A stretch of 64,000 nucleotides of DNA from Sipunculus nudus (GCA_026874595.1 CM049306.1:50666019-50730018); one strand, 5' to 3'. Counted from the first letter of the stretch, positions 39,701 through 54,700 are shown. Program-made: numbers and translations. The notes: a model not told the origin generated them from the sequence alone.

Positions 39701-42700
39701 TGTTGAAACAAAGACAGTTGTACTCCTTGTTCTTTTTAGCATATGTTGAAACAAAGACAGTTGTACTCCTTGTTCTTTTTAGCATATGTTGAAACAAAGA
39801 CAGTTGTACTACTTGTTCTTTTTAGCATATGTTGAAACAAAGACAGTTGTACTACTTGTTCTTTTTAGCATATGTTGAAACAAAGACAGTTGTACTACTT
39901 GTTCTTTTTAGCATATGTTGAAACAAAGACAGTTGTACTACTTGTTCTTTTTAGCATATGTTGAAACAAAGACAGTTGTACTACTTGGTCTTTTTAGCAT
40001 ATGTTGAAACAAAGACAGTTGTACTACTTGGTCTTTTTAGCATATGTTGAAACAAAGACAGTTGTACTACTTGGTCTTTTTAGCATATGTTGAAACAAAG
40101 ACAGTTGTACTACTTGGTCTTTTTAGCATATGTTGAAACAAAGACAGTTGTACTACTTGGTCTTTTTAGCATATGTTGAAACAAAGACAGTTGTACTACT
40201 TGGTCTTTTTAGCATATGTTGAAACAAAGACAGTTGTACTACTTGGTCTTTTTAGCATATGTTGAAACAAAGACAGTTGTACTACTTGGTCTTTTTAGCA
40301 TATGTTGAAACAAAGACAGTTGTACTACTTGGTCTTTTTAGCATATGTTGAAACAAAGACAGTTGTACTACTTGGTCTTTTTAGCATATGTTGAAACAAA
40401 GACAGTTGTACTACTTGGTCTTTTTAGCATATGTTGAAACAAAGACAGTTGTACTACTTGGTCTTTTTAGCATATGTTGAAACAAAGACAGTTGTACTAC
40501 TTGGTCTTTTTAGCATATGTTGAAACAAAGACAGTTGTACTACTTGTTCTTTTTAGCATATGTTGAAACAAAGACAGTTGTACTCCTTGTTCTTTTTAGC
40601 ATATGTTGAAACAAAGACAGTTGAACTCCTTGTTCTTTTTAGCATATGTTGAAACAAAGACCAGTTGTACTACTTGTTCTTTTTAGCATATGTTGAAACA
40701 AAGACAGTTGTACTACTTGGTCTTTTTAGCATATGTTGAAACAAAGACAGTTGTACTACTTGGTCTTTTTAGCATATGTTGAAACAAAGACAGTTGTACT
40801 ACTTGTTCTTTTTAGCATATGTTGAAACAAAGACAGTTGTACTACTTGGTCTTTTTGGCATATATTGAAACAAAGACAGTTGTACTACTTGGTCTTTTTG
40901 GCATATGTTGTAACAAAGACAGTTGTACTACTTGGTCTTTTAGCATATGTTGAAACAAGACAGTTGTACTACTTGGTCTTTTTAGCATATGTTGAAACAA
41001 AGACAGTTGTACTACTTGGTCTTTTTAGCATATGTTGAAACAAAGACAGTTGTACTACTTGGTCTTTTTAGCATATGTTGAAACAAAGACAGTTGTACTA
41101 CTTGTTCTTTTTAGCATATGTTGAAACAAAGACAGTTGTACTAATTGGTCTTTTTGGCATATGTTGAAACAAAGACAGTTGTACTACATGGTCTTTTTGG
41201 CATATGTTGAAACAAAGACAGTTGTACTACTTGGTCTTTTTAGCATATGTTGAAACAAAGACAGTTGTACTACTTGGTCTTTTTAGCATATGTTAAAACA
41301 AAGACAGTTGTACTACTTGTTCTTTTTAGCATATGTTGAAACAAAGACAGTTGTACTACTTGGTCTTTTTGGCATATGTTGAAACAAAGACAGTTGTACT
41401 ACATGGTCTTTTTGGCATATGTTGAAACAAAGACAGTTGTACTACTTGGTCTTTTTAGCATATGTTGAAACAAAGACAGTTGTACTACTTGGTCTTTTTG
41501 GCATATGTTGAAACAAAGACAGTTGTACTACTTGGTCTTTTAAGCATATTTTGAAAACAAAGACAGTTGTACTACTTGTTCTTTTTAGCATATGTTGAAA
41601 CAAAGACAGTTGTACTACTTGGTCTTTTTAGCATATGTTGAAACAAAGACAGTTGTACTACTTGGTCTTTTTAGCATATGTTGAAACAAAGACAGTTGTA
41701 CTACTTGGTCTTTTTGGCATATGTTGAAACAAAGACAGTTGTACTACTTGGTCTTTTTAGCATATGTTGAAACAAAGACAGTTGTACTACTTGGTCTTTT
41801 TAGCATATGTTGAAACAAAGACAGTTGTACTACTTGGTCTTTTTAGCATATGTTGAAACAAAGACAGTTGTACTACTTGGTCTTTTTAGCATATGTTGAA
41901 ACAAAGACAGTTGTACTACTTGGTCTTTTTAGCATATGTTGAAACAAAGACAGTTGTACTACTTGGTCTTTTTAGCATATGTTGAAACAAAGACAGTTGT
42001 ACTACTTGGTCTTTTTAGCATATGTTGAAACAAAGACAGTTGTACTACTGGGTCTTTTTAGCATATGTTGAAACAAAGACAGTTGTACTACTTGGTCTTT
42101 TTAGCATATGTTGAAACAAAGACAGTTGTACTACTTGGTCTTTTTAGCATATGTTGAAACAAAGACAGTTGTACTACTTGGTCTTTTTAGCATATGTTGA
42201 AACAAAGACAGTTGTACTACTTGGTCTTTTTAGCATATGTTGAAACAAAGACAGTTGTACTACTTGGTCGTTTTAGCATATGTTGAAACAAAGACAGTTG
42301 TACTACTTGGTCTTTTTAGCATATGTTGAAACAAAGACAGTTGTACTACTTGTTCTTTTTAGCATATGTTGAAACAAAGACAGTTGTACTACTTGGTCTT
42401 TTTAGCATATGTTGAAACAAAGACAGTTGTACTACTTGGTCTTTTTAGCATATGTTGAAACAAAGACAGTTGTACTACTTGGTCTTTTTAGCATATGTTG
42501 AAACAAAGACAGTTGTACTACTTGGTCTTTTTAGCATATGTTGAAACAAAGACAGTTGTACTACTTGGTCTTTTTAGCATATGTTGAAACAAAGACAGTT
42601 GTACTACTTGGTCTTTTTAGCTTATGTTGAAACAAAGACAGTTGTACTACTTGGTCTTTTTAGCATATGTTGAAACAAAGACAGTTGTACTACTTGTTCT

Positions 42701-45700
42701 TTTTAGCATATGTTGAAACAAAGACAGTTGTACTCCTTGTTCTTTTTAGCATATGTTGAAACAAAGACAGTTGTACTCCTTGTTCTTTTTAGCATATGTT
42801 GAAACAAAGACAGTTGTACTACTTGTTCTTTTTAGCATATGTTGAAACAAAGACAGTTGTACTACTTGGTCTTTTTAGCATATGTTGAAACAAAGACAGT
42901 TGTACTACTTGGTCTTTTTAGCATATGTTGAAACAAAGACAGTTGTACTACTTGTTCTTTTTAGCATATGTTGAAACAAAGACAGTTGTACTACTTGGTC
43001 TTTTTGGCATATATTGAAACAAAGACAGTTGTACTACTTGGTCTTTTTGGCATATGTTGTAACTAAGACAGTTGTACTACTTGGTCTTTTTAGCATATGT
43101 TGAAACAAAGACAGTTGTACTACTTGGTCTTTTTAGCATATGTTGAAACAAAGACAGTTGTACTACTTGGTCTTTTTAGCATATGTTGAAACAAAGACAG
43201 TTGTACTACTTGGTCTTTTTAGCATATGTTGAAACAAAGACAGTTGTACTACTTGTTCTTTTTAGCATATGTTGAAACAAAGACAGTTGTACTAATTGGT
43301 CTTTTTGGCATATGTTGAAACAAAGACAGTTGTACTACATGGTCTTTTTGGCATATGTTGAAACAAAGACAGTTGTACTACATGGTCTTTTTGGCATATG
43401 TTGAAACAAAGACAGTTGTACTACTTGGTCTTTTTAGCATATGTTGAAACAAAGACAGTTGTACTACTTGGTCTTTTTGGCATATGTTGAAACAAAGACA
43501 GTTGTACTACTTGGTCTTTTTAGCATATTTTGAAAACAAAGACAGTTGTACTACTTGTTCTTTTTAGCATATGTTGAAACAAAGACAGTTGTACTACTTG
43601 GTCTTTTTAGCATATGTTGAAACAAAGACAGTTGTACTACTTGGTCTTTTTAGCATATGTTGAAACAAAGACAGTTGTACTACTTGGTCTTTTTGGCATA
43701 TGTTGAAACAAAGACAGTTGTACTACTTGGTCTTTTTAGCATATGTTGAAACAAAGACAGTTGTACTACTTGGTCTTTTTAGCATATGTTGAAACAAAGA
43801 CAGTTGTACTAATTGGTCTTTTTAGCATATGTTGAAACAAAGACAGTTGTACTACTTGGTCTTTTTAGCATATGTTGAAACAAAGACAGTTGTACTACTT
43901 GGTCTTTTTAGCATATGTTGAAACAAAGACAGTTGTACTACTTGGTCTTTTTAGCATATGTTGAAACAAAGACAGTTGTACTACTTGGTCTTTTTAGCAT
44001 ATGTTGAAACAAAGACAGTTGTACTACTTGGTCTTTTTAGCATATGTTGAAACAAAGACAGTTGTACTACTTGGTCTTTTTAGCATATATTGAAACAAAG
44101 ACAGTTGTACTACTTGGTCTTTTTAGCATATGTTGAAACAAAGACAGTTGTACTACTTGGTCTTTTTAGCATATGTTGAAACAAAGACAGTTGTACTACT
44201 TGGTCTTTTTAGCATATGTTGAAACAAAGACAGTTGTACTACTTGGTCTTTTTAGCATATGTTGAAACAAAGACAGTTGTACTACTTGGTCTTTTTAGCA
44301 TATGTTGAAACAAAGACAGTTGTACTACTTGGTCGTTTTAGCATATGTTGAAACAAAGACAGTTGTACTACTTGTTCTTTTTAGCATATGTTGAAACAAA
44401 GACAGTTGTACTACTTGGTCTTTTTGGCATATGTTGAAACAAAGACAGTTGTACTACATGGTCTTTTTGGCATATGTTGAAACAAAGACAGTTGTACTAC
44501 TTGGTCTTTTTAGCATATGTTGAAACAAAGACAGTTGTACTACTTGGTCTTTTTGGCATATGTTGAAACAAAGACAGTTGTACTACTTGGTCTTTTTAGC
44601 ATATTTTGAAAACAAAGACAGTTGTACTACTTGTTCTTTTTAGCATATGTTGAAACAAAGACAGTTGTACTACTTGGTCTTTTTAGCATATGTTGAAACA
44701 AAGACAGTTGTACTACTTGGTCTTTTTAGCATATGTTGAAACAAAGACAGTTGTACTACTTGGTCTTTTTGGCATATGTTGAAACAAAGACAGTTGTACT
44801 ACTTGGTCTTTTTAGCATATGTTGAAACAAAGACAGTTGTACTACTTGGTCTTTTTAGCATATGTTGAAACAAAGACAGTTGTACTACTTGGTCTTTTTA
44901 GCATATGTTGAAACAAAGACAGTTGTACTACTTGGTCTTTTTAGCATATGTTGAAACAAAGACAGTTGTACTACTTGGTCTTTTTAGCATATGTTGAAAC
45001 AAAGACAGTTGTACTACTGGGTCTTTTTAGCATATGTTGAAACAAAGACAGTTGTACTACTTGGTCTTTTTAGCATATGTTGAAACAAAGACAGTTGTAC
45101 TACTTGGTCTTTTTAGCATATGTTGAAACAAAGACAGTTGTACTACTTGGTCTTTTTAGCATATGTTGAAACAAAGACAGTTGTACTACTTGGTCTTTTT
45201 AGCATATGTTGAAACAAAGACAGTTGTACTACTTGGTCGTTTTAGCATATGTTGAAACAAAGACAGTTGTACTACTTGGTCTTTTTAGCATATGTTGAAA
45301 CAAAGACAGTTGTACTACTTGGTCTTTTTAGCATATGTTGAAACAAAGACAGTTGTACTACTTGGTCTTTTTAGCATATGTTGAAACAAAGACAGTTGTA
45401 CTACTTGGTCTTTTTAGCATATGTTGAAACAAAGACAGTTGTACTACTTGGTCTTTTTAGCATATGTTGAAACAAAGACAGTTGTACTACTTGGTCTTTT
45501 TAGCATATGTTGAAACAAAGACAGTTGTACTACTTGGTCTTTTTAGCATATGTTGAAACAAAGACAGTTGTACTACTTGGTCTTTTTAGCATATGTTGAA
45601 ACAAAGACAGTTGTACTACTTGGTCTTTTTAGCATATGTTGAAACAAAGACAGTTGTACTACTTGGTCTTTTTAGCATATGTTGAAACAAAGACAGTTGT

Positions 45701-48700
45701 ACTACTTGGTCTTTTTAGCATATGTTGAAACAAAGACAGTTGTACTACTTGGTCTTTTTAGCATATGTTGAAACAAAGACAGTTGTACTACTTGGTCTTT
45801 TTAGCATATGTTGAAACAAAGACAGTTGTACTACTTGGTCTTTTTAGCATATGTTGAAGCAAAGACAGTTGTACTACTTGGTCTTTTTAGCATATGTTGA
45901 AACAAAGACAGTTGTACTACTTGGTCTTTTTAGCATATGTTGAAACAAAGACAGTTGTACTACTTGGTCTTTTTAGCATATGTTGAAACAAAGACAGTTG
46001 TACTACTTGGTCTTTTTAGCATATGTTGAAACAAAGACAGTTGTACTACTTGGTCTTTTTAGCATATGTTGAAACAAAGACAGTTGTACTACTTGGTCTT
46101 TTTAGCATATGTTGAAACAAAGACAGTTGTACTACTTGGTCTTTTTAGCATATGTTGAAACAAAGACAGTCGTACTACTTGGTCTTTTTGGCATATGTTG
46201 AAACAAAGACAGTTGTACTACTTGGTCTTTTTAGCATATGTTGAAACAAAGACAGTCGTACTACTTGGTCTTTTTGGCATATGTTGAAACAAAGACAGTT
46301 GTACTACTTGGTCTTTTTAGCATATGTTGAAACAAAGACAGTTGTACCGTATGTTTGACGGACACTAACGTATAAGTAACGGAAGCATAAAGGAATAGAA
46401 CTGACAGTGAACAGACAGGTAATATACATTTAACAGAAGAAATGGAAGAACAAAGGCAAAGAAATGTATACAGGACAGACATAGACCGGAGATGGACCGT
46501 GCATTCTCCATAAAAGCAGCGTATTTGCATCCTGTCCCTTTTTCTATTAACTGTGGAGAGGTACCCGCACTCCTGATGATTCTGCTGTATACGTTGTATA
46601 CATGTCCATTGATGTGTCCATTTACTAACTGTTTCCTGTCTTTTCCTTTTTTGGTATTAGTCCGGTTTGTACGTTCCCGCTCCTGTACTCCTATATTTCG
46701 TACATTCTTTTTCTGTTAATTCTCCGTTCTTAGTCTGTTCCTATCCATATGTGTTTGTTAGTCAGTCTGTTGTACAACCATTCCTATGCGTTCCTCGATG
46801 GTTTGTTTTTCGTTTTAACTGTTCAACTTCCGTCATGTAGCAACCTCTGAGGTGCAACCATGATAACTGTTGCCAACGTATATTACCAGATGACTGTTAC
46901 TTGCGGGTTCTCTGTCCGCTTTTTGGTGTGATGTGACACTCAAGGGCCTTTAGCATCCAGATTAACAGATTTGAGCTATCAGACTTGAGTAACCAGGCTA
47001 ACATGCTCAAGCAACCAGACTATTAAACTTGAGCAACCAGACTAACAGATTTGACCAACCAGACTAACATCCTTGAAGAACCTAACTAACAGCCTTGAGC
47101 AACTAGACTTAATGCCTTGAGCAACCAGACTAAAGCCATGGTCCAACCCATCGTACTTGCAAGTGCGTGCTGTCTACTTGCGAAAACATGGGCAAAATTT
47201 TGGGATCTGTACGTGATTGGGAGCATGCAGACACACATAAGTACTTTAAGTGCACAAGGAACTTTTGCTGTGTTCGGGCTGTGGTTGGGCTACTTATTCA
47301 CCCCAGATATCAGGTGGAAAAACTCGTGTTCAATGCACTCGCATGCACTTACAATATGCGAGTAAGGACACCGTACGTGAGCAACACGTGTAAGTACGGC
47401 CTTTGTACGATATAGTGGCAATCACACAGAGATTGTATGTTATGAGCACGTTGTAAGCACATATAGCTCACTTACCGCATGCACAACGTACGATGCACGT
47501 GACAGCTCACAGGCCTTGTGGCCTTACCAAAAAACGTAAAGACTAAAAACATGCACGGTGGGTTGTGACCGAAGCTTAACTGACTTGAACAACCAGACTA
47601 ACAGGCTTAAGAAACCAGACTAACAACTTTGAGCATCCAGACTAACAGCCTTGTACTACCAAAAAAAATCCTTGAACAACCAGACTTTAACAAACTTGAG
47701 CAACAAGACTAACAGACTTTAACAACCAGACTAACAGACAGATTTGCCATTACCTTTTTGACTTTTTGACTAGCTTCCTGACAGACTAATAAGATGCAGC
47801 ACATGAAGTTATATTACACATAACTAGTTAAATAAGAAAAACATACAAGCACTCAGACTTGAGCACTTGAGGTAATGGATGGCTTCAGTAACGGAACTAA
47901 CAGACAGATTGAACAACCAGAAAAACTTGATTTTTTTTAACAATCAGGCTTATGACAGATTTGATACTTTTTATTTCAACTATTTTTAGATGTGCAGGGA
48001 TGTACAGTTAAAGGTCTTTTTTTCAGGTTGTGGTGGTGAGTTGACTTCTCCAACAGGAAGCATTGTGTCTCCTAACTATCCACAGGCCTATCATCATAAT
48101 GGAGAGTGCTACTGGACAATAACAACCTCCATGGGCAGCGGTTTACACCTCATTTTTACTGTGTTTGACCTGGAATCAGGCTTTGGTGACTGCTATTATG
48201 ATTATGTCCAGGTATATTTTCATTCTGGCTCTTTCAACTTTATAGTATATCAAATAATGTAAACAATTGGTCAGTTTTGTGAATATTTCATTTGCAAATG
48301 AAGATTTTAATTAATTTATCATGACAGTTGCGAAATTCCTGTCTTAGAGGATGTCAGTGTATAGTGAATCTTAGGACGTTTCTTATAGTTTAAACAGGAA
48401 GCAACCCACCGTTATTGCCTTTTGGCAAAAAAAAAAATGCTGATATCAGGTGTATTGTGATTTAATGTGATCACACATAACAGCACATTTATCTTCCCAT
48501 GCAGTAAATGAAACATGAGTCAGGGATTGGCAGTTGAGCTGGCAGTTAAAGATGTTTATAAATAAACTGGTATTTAGAGCAGCAAGCTTCTATTCATACT
48601 TGTTATCTTTTAAAGATGAAGTGGGATGACAGAATACAGTACTAGAGCTTTGTGTATCCGACCAGGCAGGTCTTGAGTGTGTGTGTGTGTGTGTGGGGGG

Positions 48701-51700
48701 GGGGGGGGGGAGACAAGGTTTCTGTTTGAATAAATACATGTTCAGATAAACAGCTTTGCATGAGATTGCACTAGGATTCAACATGTTATTTCATATACTG
48801 ACATACCCAGTATAATAAAATTAGCCCATGGATAATAATATTGGCAGGAATATTTTGGCCATGCTTTCCATAAGTTTAATTAATGTATTATGTAAAAAAT
48901 ATTAAAATTACTGCTAAAGGGCCCTGGTATTGTACTAAATTTATGTCTTGCACAGGCCATATAGGCATCTTATTAATCAAAATGAAAATCCAGAAAATGA
49001 ACTGGGAGACCTTGGAAATAAATGAAGTTTTGAAAAGAAATAAGAATGTTATAAAAAGTGAATAATAATCCTTTCTTTTTTTAAATGTGTGTTTCTGTTA
49101 TTTCAACAGTTGGGATCGTAACATTATGTTTGTTTTTGTCAAACACCCTTGTCTCTGCTGCCTGATCAAAGTGGAGCTGAAGACAACATGGTCCTGCGGG
49201 ACAGTATATGACACCTTACCTAATTAATGAGCAGAATGAATCACCGCTAATCTGTGTATCTTAGCTTGGAATGATGGAATTAGACAATTTTATATAACAA
49301 TTTAATCTAAATTTTTTTATGCCCCCGCCACAAAGTGGCCGGGGCATATAGTTTTACCCATGTCCGTCCTTCCGTCATTCCGTCATTCCGAAATCAAACA
49401 GTTGTATGGACTTTTTTTTTGCAATGCCTGCAGATATTGGCCTGATTTTTGGTGTGTTGGCAGATAATGACCAGTTACAGATCGAGTTCGCATTTCATCC
49501 TGGTTGACCTACTTTTGACCGTTTTACGGCTCCTTAACTTAGAAAATTTCATGAAAAATAGAAATTTTCATGACAAATACACATGTACGGACTTTTGTTC
49601 GCAATGCCTGAAGATATTGGCCTAATTTTTGGTGTGTATGCAGATATTGACTAGTTACAGATCGAGTTTGCGTTTTGTCCTGGTTGACTTACTTTTGATT
49701 GTATTACGGCTCCTAAACATAGAAAATTTCATGAAAAATATGAATTTTCATGACAAATGTACATGTACAGCCGTTTTTAGCCCTCAGCTCATAGGCTGAT
49801 GGGCTATTGTTGTCACCCAAGCTGTCTGTCTATCCGTCCATCCATCTGTCTGTCCGGTGTCCGTCTGTTCCGTGTCTGTTAACTTTTACCTTGTGAGCGG
49901 GATATCTATAAAAGGATTCACTATTGGAATTTTATTTCATCAGTGAAGATGTATATCGATAAAATCGAGATTAAGTTTGAAGATGGGTGACCTTGACCCA
50001 TTTTTCTACATTTTAGAGCTGATTATAGAAAAACACTCAGAAGCATATATCTCAGGAACCATTGTGTGGATTTTCACAAAACTTACTATGATCATTGGGA
50101 CTGATGGTCTGTTCGTGTTGCACAATTTTGGTGGCACCACCTGCTATTTCTGATTTTTTATGAAATTTTATCAGATTTTTCAATTTTGGCCTTTTGTGCA
50201 GGATATCTCCAAAGGTATTCAACACAAGGACTTCATTACTTCAGTGCTATTGCATTATATTTACAAAATCTTGGTCAAGTTCAAAGATGGGTGGTCTTGA
50301 CCTACTTTTCAAGGTCACAGAGCTTGGTATAGAAAAAAACTTAGGAGCTTATTTCTCAGGAAGCATTTGGTTAATTGTTATGAAACATGGTACATACCTC
50401 TCCAATTTAAATTTATAACTGATTATCAGCTTTTGCTAATATTCTAGTTTCGCAATGCAATGCTTACAGTTACTGGCCTAATGTTTGGTCTGTGGGCGCA
50501 TAATGACCACTTACAGATCAAGTTCACTTTTTGTCCCAGTTAACCTATTTTTGACCATATGACAGATCCTGAAAATAGAAAAGTATGAAAGACAGAATTT
50601 TTATGAAAAATGCACATGTATGGACCTTTTTCACAATGCCTGCAGATACTGGCCTGATTTTTGGTGTGTTGCTTGATAATGACCCGTTACAGATCGAGTT
50701 GTATTTTGCCCTTGTTGACCTACTTTTTGACCATACAACACCTCCTGAACTTAAAAAAATTTACAAAATTTAACAAATGTTTCTAATTTGCCCCAGGCAG
50801 GGGCATTTGTGTCGTTCCGACACATCTAGTTTAATATTGGATTAACAATCAATTTATTTCAATTCTCAGTTTTCAATTTTGGATTTTAAATAAATCCAGA
50901 TAAACAGTGTTCTGATAAATGACACTCTACTGTACATTTCTGTACCCTGTCCTGTTTTTGTAGTAACATATTTTGAGTCATTTTTTTTTCAAGAAAAACT
51001 GATATTTGTATATGTAAATTTTTAGCTCATCCAAGTTTAAGCAACAGGCTTTTGTCTGCCATCTTCTCAGCCATCTGGCTGCCTGTTACCAGGGCACAAA
51101 TTATGACTGCTTGACCAAGAAATCTCTAACTTGAAATTCAGGATGGACCTGGCAAAATCTCCTTGGTACCCAAAATTAGGTTCTGGCTACTTATGTACAG
51201 TGAGCTATCGGGCAAAAAAAAATTTTGAGGACTCTCAAAGTCAGACATTTCCCAGATTTCAACCAGACATATATTACTGTAATCCTTCAAAGTTTGAACA
51301 AGAATAGGCCTCAGCATTACTAAAAAGTATGACTTAAATTTGTGCAGTTTCACAACAATCTGTCCAATTAGAGTAAAAATTCATACATAATTTTCTCATG
51401 GATTGACTTTAAATTTGCATTTTGATCATAGATAAATTTACCTATTCTACAGTGCCAGTCATTCCACCTAAATCTATTTTTATTTATTTATTATTTTTTT
51501 CAGTCCTTACAATATGTGATTGACAGGTGTGAATGTTGCACCATAATGTGTCTGGTCATGGCTGTCAGCTGATTGTCATGACCCATCAGTTTTCACTGAA
51601 TCTCATTTTGTATTTAATTTTTTTTGTTCAAGGTGCTTGAAGGTGGGCCAACTGGGAGAGAGCTTGGTAAATTCTGTGGTCAAGATATACCGCCCCCAAT

Positions 51701-54700
51701 CCACACAAACAAGAATAAATTATTCATCAAATTTCGAAGTGACTACTCAGTCAGTGGAACAGGATTTATGATTGCATACAGTTCAGGTAATTTATTTTTT
51801 TTTAAACAGAATTTTTTTTTCATTCTTGGTTCCTTACACTGCCTGAATTTAAGTACTGTATAATCCGTCCCGAAACTATTGTCCGCATGTTTTTGGCAAT
51901 AATTACTTTAAGAATATTCTGTAAAAATGCCCTTTGGTCTGAAGTAGATAAACAGATATTCCGCCGATTTTGTGTAAAGTAGTTATATATTATGAAAAAC
52001 GTATTTACTTTGCAACTCTTTTGCGTTTTTTTATGCTGAAATACAATGGATGGCGTCTACCCGTCACTGCTGGACAGTACATTCCACCATGGTACACTTT
52101 CCATGTCTATGGCAGCATTTGGTGTTTGTTAGACAACAGTGACGTCACAAAATGTCACAGTGATGGGTCGTGCATCACCTTCAATTGACTGACGTCATAA
52201 GTTTGACTGGCTTGTTTATTATCAATTCTCAGGCAAGGAATAAGTTGTAAACGCTGCAGCTTGTTTTGTCATATTTTGGATTATGTGTCTCATATAAAAT
52301 CAAAGCAAGGTAAGGCATTACTTTTTACGCAGGTAGTCGGCGGAATAGCTCCTGCAACCTTTGGACAAGAAAGGTTTACACTGCTTTACTTGTATAAAAA
52401 ATTATCCCAGAAAAACATGCAGACATGGGTACTGGGATGGACTATAGACTGTTAAATTTGTATATTTTTCAACAAGGTTCACTACAGGATAACAATGTGA
52501 TGATTTATTATTGCAGATGTTAGTTTAAAACTGCAAAAGCACAATATCATATGAAACAAGTACATTACATTTTAATGGATTGTCAGATTAACATAGGTAC
52601 AACGTACTTGTGATCAACAAACTCCCTCAGTTCACTTTTTATTGATAAAAAAGTGAGAAATTCTTGAGTGATTTTTAGGCAAGTGTTTTATCATAATATC
52701 TGGTGTGAATTAATCAATTAAATTGATGATTGGTCGTTTCTTTCAAAACTGATTCAATCGATTGTATTTTTGCATAATTTATTGTAAACATCAATTGATA
52801 AGCCTATACCTGTGCATATCCCTTGTTCTGGTATATTTAGACATGCCTGCAAGTGCAATTTAACATTTTAATCTTTCCAGATTGTAACAATCAACTAACA
52901 GATCGCTCAGGTGCTATTGAAAGTCCAAATTTCCCAGATCCATACCCACACAACCGAGACTGCACATGGACTGTAGAAACCACAAGAGGGAATACACTCA
53001 ATGGAAGCTTTTCACATTTTGATGTGGAGGATCACCACAACTGTGCATATGACTACGTGGAGGTATGTGGAGCTGACATGCATGCATAGATTATGTGAAA
53101 CTGCTCCCAACTTATCCTTGCCTTGTATAAGTAATATGTCAGTATTGGTTGTGTTGGTAAGAAATCATTATAGGGGCACAATCACCCATCTGTCCTTTAT
53201 AAACTAAAGGTAATCTCTTGGAGCCTTTATAAACATAGGCAAGAAAACATGGATATAACCGCACACAGGCTGCTTGTTTTGTTTATATCAACGTGTTTAT
53301 AATACAGTAGATTGCCGTTTTTCCAAATTTTCGGAAATTCAGTCGGGGTCTAGGGCCAATTTTGTACGACAGTTAATGATTAACTTAACGCTATATTACT
53401 GAGGGAACACCATGTTTCTTTTCGACCCACGCAAATTACGACTGGAACTTATAAAAATTTCGGATTTGATGCAGAGTTTGAAAAACCCATTTTAAATTGT
53501 TTTTAGGATACTTGTGTGCCATTTGTTCCAAAAAAAATTCACGGGAATGAAAAGTCAATTGACATCGCCATTATTGTAGCTCGGTTAGTTTCTTCAACAG
53601 CCCGTAGGCAGCACGAGTGTGGCACATGCATAACGCAGTCAGTTTCCTTTTCTCTGACTCCATATCTCTGGCAAGTGACAGCAAGACGATCGTGTTCAAT
53701 TGGTGTCTCTTGACAGTAAATAAGCTGAAAAATGGCAGGTTTAAGGAAGAGGCACAATTGCTCTTGTAATGAATTGTATGGCCAGGCCAGGGAGCTATGG
53801 CCTAGCATCTAAACCTACTTGAGCACAAGCGATGTGCGAATGATACCTCACCAATACTCTTGCGAGTAAACTGCTAAGTTGTTTGGCCTGACATCCCAGC
53901 CAAAGCCGATGAACTGTTCTTGCTTGAGTAAAAACGAGTTATAGTTCATGATACACAAGTGCTCTTGGATAAACTGCCCACCTGCTTACTAGGGGTATAT
54001 TGAGCCTGGCGTTTGGCGACTAGCTGTAGTTATCACAACTTTGCCCTGGTGACAGCATCAGCCCAGAATTAATTAATTAGGGTCACCACTCGGCTTAACC
54101 ACCTGACTGCAGGCCTTTGTGACTCGTAAATACAAAAATTCATTTGCAGTGTTTACATGCTTGAAAAATATTTCAGAAATACAAATAAATTTTTGGTTCC
54201 CAATTTTTGTTTTTGGAAAAACGAATTTTCGGAAATTTGGCATTCGGAAATACAGCGCTCTACTGTATGTGAGGGCCCGCCAAAATAAAACAAATTCAGC
54301 AAGGGCATCTGGCAGCAAGAAAAATCAGCCAGAGCTTTACAAATGGCATTTTGCAACTAGTGACCTTTCTTCCTCTGCATATATTCAACCTACCACCAGG
54401 TTACAATTTTTCCAAATTGTAAACATTGCTGTGTTTACAAACAAGTTGTTAATAAACAGATTATTACATCCTTCATGGAGGCTTTTAGGAAATCTTTTAT
54501 GGAGAACTTTTCACAACCAAAATTACCCTTAGATCATTAATTTATATACACAGAGGAAGCCAGAAATCATATAAATTCTTTTTTAAAAGATAGATGAATG
54601 TTTCCCTTTAAACTTTAAGTTTGTTATTGTAAAAACAATTGTCTTCAAACAGTGAGGAGGTATATGGGGTTTTTGTACATAATTTGTTTGAAATGACTCC

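Noticed and set aside
38726-46347. CRISPR-like array
   Set aside because: Units are directly adjacent 43-bp copies with no unique spacers, inside an animal intron.
46261-46719. Cys-rich frames at the right edge of the satellite
   Set aside because: One runs into the satellite and the other lacks any family pattern. No splice support.
47117-47415. Two overlapping + strand frames as a gene
   Set aside because: They lie in a MITE-like insertion and have no recognisable domain or splice context.
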